From Acephala macrosclerotiorum (Eukaryota > Ascomycota > Leotiomycetes > Helotiales > Mollisiaceae): a stretch of DNA of 64,000 nucleotides. The notes below the pieces were generated by a model that had not been told where the DNA came from, did no database searches, and was given only the letters and a program-made list of their open reading frames with translations. The stretch is from assembly GCA_014904845.1 (NCBI GenBank), contig MU119366.1, positions 1-64,000 of the forward strand, in the 5' to 3' direction. The position numbers and the translations under genes were made by a program. Shown here piece by piece: positions 57,201 to 64,000 of this stretch; position 1 is the stretch's first letter, and each line of letters starts with the position of its first letter.

Positions 57201-58906
57201 TTTACACCATGCCAGGTATGTGTCACACGCAATCAAGCTCCCTTTGTCCCCACGACTGCTAATGATCCATTAGGTTCCCAGAAGGTTGCTTTTCAAAACA
57301 TTCAGATCGGTTTTCCCAGACTGCCTAATGCCGGCAGCCCGACCCACCTCAAAGTCCTGAGGGAATGGATTCGCTGCTGTAACAGCACTCATCAGTGCTA
57401 TCCAAAACATCTCGTTTTCCTTCCAACGCGCCTTCTCGACGTCAGCAATAGTGATTCCGGCACGGTCAGGCTTCTAGACAGTGGCAGAAGCCACATTGGG
57501 CCAGGAGAATACGTGGCTCTATCACACTGCTGGGGGTCGCCTCATCAGCACGCCAAGTTCTGCACTTACAAGTCTAACATCGAAGAGCTCACCCGCGGTA
57601 TCGACTTAACGCGACTCCCGAAGACCTTCCAGGATGCCGTCCGTATTACCCACGGTCTCGGATTGCAACGCCTCTGGATTGACTCCCTCTGTATCGTCCA
57701 AGATGATCAAGACGACTGGGTGACCGAGTCCAAACTCATGGAGCAAGTATTTAGCTCGGCGTACTGTACCATCGCTGCTAGTTGCGCCACTGGAACTAGT
57801 GACGGGTTCCTCAAGCCGCGAAAAGAGAGACGATGTGTCGCGATGAAAGGACGTGGCGGAGATGAGACTTACTTTGTGTGTGAGGCTATTGACGACTTTC
57901 ACCGAGATGTAGACCAGAGCAAGCTAAATCAAAGAGGTTGGGTCCTGCAAGAGCGAGCATTGTCACGACGGACGATTTACTTTACGGACACGCAGTCGTA
58001 CTGGGAGTGTGGTGAAGGCGTGCGGTGCGAGACGATGACTAAGATGAAAAAGTGAGCATCTCTCTCCTTTCTTCCTCGAACGTAATGTTTAGCGTCCTGC
58101 CTGTATCCAGACCAGATAGTTCCTTCTCCGTCCGCTTTTAAGATTGGGTACTGATCGAATGCTTCCACGATAGTCGCAAAGCGTCGTTCCTCGGCGATGC
58201 AAACTTTCCTAACTCTGCTGAGAAGTATGTTAAAGGCATGAGGATCGAGCTCTTCCAGGACCTTTATGAGCGATATTCTAGGCTAGCCTTGTCATTCCCA
58301 TCGGATCGGCCTATCGCTATCAAAGGTCTGGAGAAGAGACTCATCGACACTTTCAATACCACTGGTGGCTACGGGGTTTTTGACAGTTACTTGCACCGCT
58401 GTCTGCTGTGGCGAAGATCCGGCGACACCCTGAAGCGCATCGAGTCGTTCCGTGGTGGAAGCTCAGTCCCCTCTTGGTCGTGGATGACCTACGACGGTCC
58501 CATTCACTACTTGAAAATTCCTTTCGGCCAAATTTCGTGGGGCAATGACATCACCTTGCCTTTTGTCAAACAGTCGCACGTTCTAAACGACAGCCAACGC
58601 AAGGGTGAAGGCGTCGCCATACCCACGCTCGATTTGGAAGCGCCGGTTTGGGAAATTGTTGGTACATTAGGTGAAAGGATGATCCTGGACGAGCCGTATC
58701 GCTCTTTTGCTCGACCTCTCCAGTGCGTCGTTGTTGGAACGAGCAAGAAAAAGCCATTAAATGAGCGGCAAGCTTATTACGTCTTGTTAGTCCATTTCGC
58801 CGCCCACGTCCACGAAGGCCAAGGGTACGAGAGAGTTGGAGTGGGCATCCTAGACCGGCGCCACATCGCTCTCGATGGACCACACAGAATGGCTAGGATT
58901 CGATGA
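54279..58906 (+). CDS. Kinase-HET fusion protein with micro-exon linker
   Basis: Twelve exons: 54279-54935, 55001-56302, seven micro-exons (56366-56371, 56438-56440, 56501-56503, 56585-56587, 56662-56664, 56722-56724, 56816-56818), 56873-57215, 57274-58051 and 58174-58906. The sum, 3837 bases, is a multiple of three and the frame is open: about 1278 residues. Residues 1-215 are a helical domain like that of the kinase at 50243-51886. The kinase domain runs about 225-500 with VAIKEL (Lys ~234), RHGDLKPANIL (~336), TDVGLAK (~363), YAAPELG and FDVWSLGC. A repeat linker and eight micro-exon-coded residues follow. The HET module has a Cys-rich start (LCQRCFRL, CALCSLLF), YVALSHCWG (~854), LPKTFQDAVRI, LWIDSLCIVQDD, NQRGWVLQERALSRR and a normal TOL-like C-terminus. 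Fusion of a kinase to a HET death-effector suggests phosphorylation-coupled cell-death signalling; this is inferred. Confidence 0.85.
55921..56060 (+). repeat. Imperfect ~19-residue linker repeat in the kinase-HET gene
   Basis: Just before the micro-exons the protein repeats TPVPMIIETL, SPVPIITETL and a shortened TPAPI unit, about 19-20 residues apart. The units are Pro/Ser/Thr-rich with alternating acidic residues, probably a flexible tether between kinase and HET parts. Confidence 0.7.
56303..56872 (+). other. Micro-exon array: eight introns separated by seven 3-6-base exons
   Basis: Introns: 56303-56365, 56372-56437, 56441-56500, 56504-56584, 56588-56661, 56665-56721, 56725-56815, 56819-56872 (54-91 bases). 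Donors are GTAAGT five times, GTACGT once, GTACGA first and GTTAAT last. Acceptors are TAG or CAG. Most have a CTAAT, TTAAT or CTGAC branch site at fungal distance. Between them lie GAGAAT, GAA, TAC, AGA, TTT, ACC and CCG, all in phase 0, spelling E-N, E, Y, R, F, T, P. Intron bodies do not resemble one another beyond splice signals, so recent copying of one intron is not apparent. Spliced out, kinase and HET frames join with no stop. If any intron stayed in, stops would follow quickly. Confidence 0.85.
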
Positions 58907-60259
58907 TTGCCTGGAGAGCAAACTCATGTCAAGAGACTTGGCGCACGAACTTGTCTTTGGACTTCTTGAGGAGGGGACAGTTTCACCAAGCTAAGAGGAA
59001 GGTACGAGCAACGTTTTGAGAGGGGATTTTCAAAGTTGTGAAATGGGGAATAAGATTGTTATTACAGGAACTTTTAGAACTGGGTAGGCTCACTATTCGC
59101 TCCTAGAATAAAGAATGAAGGATGAGATTTCAACTTCTATAAAAGATTTCCGCGAATACTCAATGTGCGATACTTGATACCTCCAACACCAACATCGAAC
59201 TAAACGAATTGGATCGGCACAACTTCTCAAGCTTCACAGCGGTGTCGCCCGCAATAATAGCAAGAGGTGACAAATTTAGTGAGTTTACTAAAAATGGACA
59301 TATGTTGAAAAAGATATGAAATGACGCATCTATCTTATGTAAAAGAGAGAGCACTCGGCGACTAATATAGAAACGGATTTAGGGCTAGAAGCTGGTGATC
59401 AAAATGCACATATACTAATTTAATTCTTGACTTGAGTTAATAAAGCATCCTCTTCTACTTCTTGTCGGGCCTCTCCCTACTTGACAACAGAGGAACAATT
59501 AAAAAGAAACAGGATCCCCGTGATATAAATCACACAAACGAAACTTGAGGCAAGTGAGCCGCCAGTCGTTAACATTGCTACCACAGTTGATAAAGCTCAG
59601 AAAAGACAAGATGTATAACGTTATTCGAAGAAGCTTCAAATTTAATTTACTAAATGAAAGTATATATATTATTAGTAAACTCGTGTTAGGGATTTACTAT
59701 CGAGCGGTGCAATTTTGGAAAGTCTAGAAAGAAACAAATAGCAAAGAAAAATTCGCCAAAGATGCTTAAACTGAAAAACCCTCCACCTCAGATCTTGCTG
59801 GCCTTGATCTTTCGATCTGCATCGCCCTTGTATATAAATGTAGTATCATCAACAGGCACGAAATGCTTAGCTTTCTTGCAAGTGGTGCAAGTGGTGCAAG
59901 TGGTGCAAGTCCAGATCGGGCACAGTTTAGGTATAGAGACGTTGGTTAGGCAATCTTTAAAAGATAACTTATACTAGATCTAATAATTCATAGACGTGCT
60001 AATCGAGGGCCGGATTATATTTTTTCAACATGCGTTCGCTTCGTTCCTCTTTCAGGTAGTGCCTAGTACGGCTCGTGCCTCGCAAGCGCACCCCTACCTT
60101 TTCTCGTCTCTCTGCTCGTCATGTTGCTCCGCAAACCCTATCGACGGTGGCTGCATTCCTAGATTTGCTTCATCTCTACTTAACGAATGCTTCTCTCGAG
60201 TCTCGGCAGACTTCGAGGCCAACGAGCGTCCTGATATTCGTGTAGAATCCATCCTCACA
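58907..60259. other. Intergenic, partly AT-rich
   Basis: No supported gene. AT content is raised from about 59330 to 59990. Frames here are short and lack family features. Confidence 0.5.
59881..59909. repeat. 9-base tandem repeat, about three copies
   Basis: AGTGGTGCA is repeated three times in a row with a partial fourth copy. It lies in a non-coding AT-rich stretch. Confidence 0.85.
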
Positions 60260-60385
60260 ATGGAGCTGAACGCCGGCTTCATCGTAGCCTTCATCTTCCT
60301 CGTTGTCGTAATTTACTCCATGATCAAAATGCTTCTATATAACTCGTGGCTTCAAAGTCCACTTCCAGATCAATATCCGAATTGA
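60260..60385 (+). CDS. Possible 41-residue single-pass membrane micropeptide
   Basis: An ATG at 60260 opens a 41-codon frame with a short N-terminus (MELNAG), one strong hydrophobic helix of about 20 residues (FIVAFIFLVVVIYSMIKMLL) and a short polar tail ending QYPN. The same frame is open upstream to 59996 but the upstream part has no protein character. Such small membrane proteins are real in fungi but a chance ORF cannot be excluded. No family recognised. Confidence 0.4.
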   Translation: MELNAGFIVAFIFLVVVIYSMIKMLLYNSWLQSPLPDQYPN

Positions 60386-61038
60386 GATGGGAAGATGTGG
60401 GAAACAAGTGAATGTTCGCATTGAGGGACGTGATTCCAGAAGGGAGGGGCTGTTATGATCCATGTGTATTGTTGCTTTTTGCAACGAAGTCTGAACGAAA
60501 TTCGATGAGAGGAATTGTTTGAAGGGATTTAGATTAATTATGGGGACTTTGAGGCGGGGTTTAAAGAAAATGTTGCATCATCCTTGATGGGTCGTGCTGT
60601 ACGCGTCGACGCTGAAACTCTTAGTCGAGGAACAGAAGCTGCTCCTTCCTTTCTCCAGACTCACGTAGCTCATCAAATTCGTCTATCTCGGGGCGGAATC
60701 CCCTAGTTAATATCGCAGCAAAGAGACCTGAGTTGTACGAAGGCTTGAAACAGGTATGTATTGTCTGGCACGTGACGTGTTTGAAAGCATCGAATGTGTT
60801 GATGGATGGGAGTAGTAGTGGGAAAAGTGGGGTTGAGGCTGTGGGTATGAGTGATAAGAAGGAGGTTTGAGGGATGGTATTTCGCCGCTGAGTGTCCATG
60901 CGGCAGTCAATAGGAGTCTAGATGAATAATGTCAGTTCAGTTGACGCAGTTTGTGGAGGTCGCAGAAATGCCGAGTACGATACGGATTTTGGAGTGATAC
61001 GTTCATTCTTTGCCCAGCCGACGCTTTGGTCCATGTCT

Positions 61039-61893
61039 CTAATTCCCGTCATCCTTCAGTCGTCCACAAAGGACAACATCTTCTCCCAACGGAATCCACT
61101 TCACATCCTTCAACCTCGCAGCTGGAATCGGTGTGAAGGTTTCACTGCTAATCTTCTTCTGCGGCATCACAGTTACCCCACCTTCCCCAAGCCACGTTGG
61201 TGCAATCGTGACAATGACCGAGCTCACAAATTCGTGTGCTCTTAAATCCGACAATATTGGGTTGATAACACCAGCCCCACCCTCAACCATGACGCTCATA
61301 AGTCCCTCCTCCTTCAACTGTTCAAAAACACTGGGCCAAGAGGCCGTTGGCTGCCCATCGACCAGCTCCACCGAGTTCGCAAAGATGAACTTCCCTCCCA
61401 GATCCTCCAGAGCTTTGATCCTGGCTTTTAATATCGGCCTTGCCTTTCCTGTCGTGATGATGAAAGGTGCCTTTCCCTTCCCCTGCGCAGCGAGCTTCAG
61501 TACTTTACAATTCCCATCCTCAATGTCCCACCTGGCATAAGGATCAACAACAATAGGTCTAGGCTGACCCTCAAGTCCCTCACCCCCATAGCCTCCTACA
61601 CCCTCTAATCGACAGTTCAGGCTCGGGTTGTCAACTACGGCGGTATTGACACCGATCAAGATGGCGTCATGCCGTGAACGTAGGTAATGGGTCATGGCTT
61701 TTGATTGAGGACCTGACAGGGCTGTTTGAACACCAGGAGCGAGCGCGATTTGCGAATCTAGGGAGGTGGCGAAGGTGAGAGTGACGAATGGGAGAGCTGA
61801 GGAGGGGTTTAGGTTTTTAGGCGGCAGATGCGGTTCGAGGAGTGCTCGCTGGGACTCCGGGAATTGGAGGACGTCTCGAGATGAGGATGCCAT
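61039..61893 (-). CDS. RIB7: 2,5-diamino-6-ribosylamino-pyrimidinone 5'-phosphate reductase
   Basis: A single frame of 284 codons. The RibD C-terminal reductase fold is evident: PFVTLTFATSLDSQIAL at the start, GPQSKAMTHYLRSRHDAILIGVNTA (the substrate- and NADPH-binding Ser/His region), DNPSLNCR, RPIVVDP, and the GGAGV motif in VMVEGGAGVINPIL. The enzyme reduces the ribosylamino-pyrimidine phosphate intermediate with NADPH in riboflavin synthesis, which in fungi is a separate protein from the deaminase. The start MASSSRDVLQF gives the usual length. No targeting signal is seen. Confidence 0.94.
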   Translation of the reverse strand: MASSSRDVLQFPESQRALLEPHLPPKNLNPSSALPFVTLTFATSLDSQIALAPGVQTALSGPQSKAMTHYLRSRHDAILIGVNTAVVDNPSLNCRLEGVGGYGGEGLEGQPRPIVVDPYARWDIEDGNCKVLKLAAQGKGKAPFIITTGKARPILKARIKALEDLGGKFIFANSVELVDGQPTASWPSVFEQLKEEGLMSVMVEGGAGVINPILSDLRAHEFVSSVIVTIAPTWLGEGGVTVMPQKKISSETFTPIPAARLKDVKWIPLGEDVVLCGRLKDDGN

Positions 61894-62265
61894 GTTGATA
61901 CTGTTGATGTGCCCAGTATGTAGAGTCTCGAGGATAATTTCTTGCCTAAAGGACTTTACCTAGGTCCGACGCTGAAGATGAGCAACTGCTCGACCCGTTT
62001 GATGAAGTCCAAGGTTTGAGTTGAGAGGAAAATCTGTCGGGCGTTGCTTCGAGGTTCGGAGCTCTGAGAGGTCGGCAAAGGTGAACACTTTAGTATTGAA
62101 CCCCCAAAGAGTCGAAAAGAAGAAATTTGAGAGGGTGAAGGGGGTTTGGAAGTTGAGTGAAATGTTGTGAAGTCGAGAGAGATGTTGTGATCCAAAGGGA
62201 ATGGTAGTAGCCGAGGATGACTAATTAGTGCGAGCTGCCCCACCACGCCCCTCCATTCGCCTGTG
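61894..62265. other. Upstream region of RIB7
   Basis: Promoter and leader of RIB7, reaching to the MITE. No further gene seen. Confidence 0.5.
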
Positions 62266-62268
62266 TTA

Positions 62269-62550
62269 CGAGCCTGGGATCATAAGTCTGTGCTTTTCAG
62301 GCTGTTTTCAGGCTGCTTTTTCGCGAAGAACTTCAAAGTCCATGCCGTGACTTAAAAAGTATAAAACAACTACAAATTAAAATCTTTTAAGACTATAGTT
62401 TATTATTTGATAAAAGCTAAAGTATCTTTTTACAAATTAATTAAGTATATTTATATTTTGATTTAAAAGTCGATATTTAGTTTTAGCGTTTATTTGTTAG
62501 CGAAAGGCCCTAAAAGCCCTGAAAAGCACAGACTTATGATCCCAGGCTCG
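62269..62550. mobile_element. MITE with 33-base perfect terminal inverted repeats
   Basis: Bases 62269-62301 and 62518-62550 are exact reverse complements over 33 bases (beginning CGAGCCTGGGATC). Weaker complementarity continues about 20 bases inward. Both ends are bordered by TTA (62266-62268 and 62551-62553), a likely 3-base target duplication as made by PIF/Harbinger-type transposases. The 282-base element has no coding capacity and an AT-rich core (62345-62490). It is a non-autonomous DNA element. Confidence 0.88.
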
Positions 62551-62880
62551 TTAAGGAACAAGGGCATGGAAAGTTAGTGGTAGAATGCCTGTAAGACGCT
62601 GGAGCTTTAGTGGTCAAATCTTAAACCAGCAGCCTTTGGCACGTTTATCTCATTATCTATTCTTCACATTTGCCATGGGTACCGAGAGTGCATCTCCTTT
62701 TGACCAAGTTAAAGAGACTTTCTTACCTATGTTTGAGAATCTACCTTCGGAGACATCAGAATGTGAGAAGATGTCTTGGTAGGCAGCATTTCACACACAC
62801 TGGTAGAAGAAGGGAATTTCAACACCTCTTTTGAGTTCAATCAAGATCCCACACATTTGCAGAACAGTCTGTCCCCTTGA

Positions 62881-63660
62881 TCAAGCATCTCCAAAAGCCT
62901 TCTTCACAGCCGCAGCCAAATCCCCCAAAGTATCAACCGCCTCCGCCAAGTCCACCTGCCCCTCATAATCCTTCAACTTCCCACCCATCAATGTCTCATC
63001 TCCCGCCCTCCGAATCCAAACACTTGGCTGCAATCCCACCTTCTTGGCCGGAATATGATCATGATACAAACTCTGCGCAACCTTCAAAATTTCCTCCTTC
63101 TTTGTCCCAAACTCCTCTCCCGCATGCTTAATCAAGTACTCAAAATTCTTCAAATCAGGCTTATAACTCCCAACATCTTCGGCTGTATAAATAGCATCAA
63201 ACTTTACACCCTTTAAGGGCCCTGCATTCGTCTCATTGAACGAAGACCGCGAGACGTTGGAAAGAACAATGAGCTTGTAATACTTGGCAAGCTCTTGCAT
63301 AGCAGCAACCGTATCAGGGAAAGCAGGCCATTTCCCGATCGTGGAACCGAATTCTTCGGCTTCAGTTTCTGAGAATGGGATGGAGAGTTTTGTTGCGAGA
63401 CGGCGGTAGACTTCTGCGAGGACTTTGGGGTAGGTAAGAGCGGGGGATTCGATTTGGATAGCTTTCTCGAGGTTGGTGTATTCTGTGAGGAGGAAGACGC
63501 GGTTTTCTCTTTCGGTGTTGTTTGATGGATGGTGAGGGGAAGAGGTGGGAAGTTTGGAGGCAAGTGGGAGGAGGGCTGTGAAGATGCCGGATTCCCAGTC
63601 GATGAGAGTTCCGTAGATGTCGAAGCTGAGGACTTTGAAGTCCTTGGGATTGAAAACCAT
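62881..63660 (-). CDS. HAD-superfamily hydrolase, 2-haloacid dehalogenase type II-like
   Basis: A single frame of 259 codons. Motif I is LSFDIYGTLIDW with the nucleophile Asp and, two positions on, Tyr in place of the second Asp, as in L-2-haloacid dehalogenases. Motif II is VLSNVSRSSF with Ser-Asn. The Lys and motif III region is in SYKPDLKNFEYLI, and motif IV is degenerate (AQSLYHDHIPAKKVGL), the dehalogenase SLYHD pattern. It should hydrolyse a carbon-halogen bond or a phosphate of a small substrate; most fungal members are uncharacterised. No signal peptide is seen. Confidence 0.92.
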   Translation of the reverse strand: MVFNPKDFKVLSFDIYGTLIDWESGIFTALLPLASKLPTSSPHHPSNNTERENRVFLLTEYTNLEKAIQIESPALTYPKVLAEVYRRLATKLSIPFSETEAEEFGSTIGKWPAFPDTVAAMQELAKYYKLIVLSNVSRSSFNETNAGPLKGVKFDAIYTAEDVGSYKPDLKNFEYLIKHAGEEFGTKKEEILKVAQSLYHDHIPAKKVGLQPSVWIRRAGDETLMGGKLKDYEGQVDLAEAVDTLGDLAAAVKKAFGDA

Positions 63661-64000
63661 AATGCAAGATGTTTGAATATCGGATTAAGAGTTGGAATTG
63701 GCCCTTCTTTTGTATGTACTGTGGAGATGCCAGAACGTTCTTGCCAACGGAAAGGCGTGAAGTCTCGGTTATCACGTGATTATGACAAGCTTCAAATGTG
63801 GATACGCTAGTGCCATTGTCAATTTAAAGAATCTAATCGATTTGAAAAGAATACTAATTGTTGAGTCTTGCCGTTGAGGCCATACACGCCCGAGGAGGTT
63901 CTTCAATCGTCAACGACGCCGTTTTGCCAGACCTCGCTTGACATCGGCTTACCAACGTTCGCACTTGCTGCTGTCGAGTCAAATATGAACAATCATGCAA
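63661..64000. other. Promoter side of the HAD gene and window end
   Basis: Upstream region of the dehalogenase-like gene. No further gene is visible before the window ends. Confidence 0.5.

Noticed and set aside
1..64000. CRISPR arrays, rRNA genes, phage or bacterial operons
   Set aside because: The window is eukaryotic; no regularly spaced repeats or rRNA sequence seen.

Overview
The window is a contig from a filamentous ascomycete (Pezizomycotina). Introns are short (46-130 bases) with GTAAGT-like donors and CTAAT/CTGAC branch sites. HET-domain proteins, a PTH11/SAT4-type membrane protein and fungal housekeeping orthologues (Rho3, CSN2, CWC25, LIP2, RIB7) are present. AT-rich islands and pseudogenes whose stops look like C-to-T or G-to-A changes suggest past repeat-induced point mutation (RIP). 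A leotiomycete-like genome is a guess.

Layout. 0-10.7 kb: PTH11-like membrane protein, secreted GMC oxidoreductase, an AT-rich island, epoxide hydrolase with a GC-AG intron, and Rho3 GTPase. 12-22.4 kb is a decaying accessory block: GNAT acetyltransferase pseudogene, an intact single-exon HET gene, a HET-domain relic, an NCS1 permease pseudogene, and two divergent 2-oxoglutarate oxygenase genes that both carry lesions or odd splicing. 23-28 kb: C2H2 zinc-finger gene and a kinase-like/nucleoside-hydrolase-like fusion. 28.1-32.7 kb is gene-poor and holds a 10-N gap between A runs. 32.7-43 kb is housekeeping: otubain-type deubiquitinase, COP9 subunit 2 divergent from splicing factor CWC25, and lipoyl(octanoyl)transferase. 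43.8-58.9 kb looks like a recognition or signalling island: two tandem divergent Hsp70-like genes, a fungal Ser/Thr kinase, and a giant kinase-HET gene. 60-64 kb: small membrane ORF, RIB7 reductase, a MITE with 33-base inverted repeats, and a HAD-family dehalogenase.

The standout is at 56303-56872. Between the kinase-coding and HET-coding exons of one gene lie eight consecutive GT-AG introns separated by seven tiny exons: one of 6 bases and six of exactly 3 bases. All are in phase 0, each 3-base exon is a single codon, and the spliced reading frame is open from the kinase ATG at 54279 to the HET stop at 58906 (about 1278 residues). Because every micro-exon is a whole codon, any subset could be skipped without breaking the frame, so the linker between kinase and HET domains could in principle be tuned by splicing. 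The kinase at 50243-51886 is a paralogue on the opposite strand, so the region looks like a small family of kinase-based incompatibility or immune-type genes. That function is inferred.
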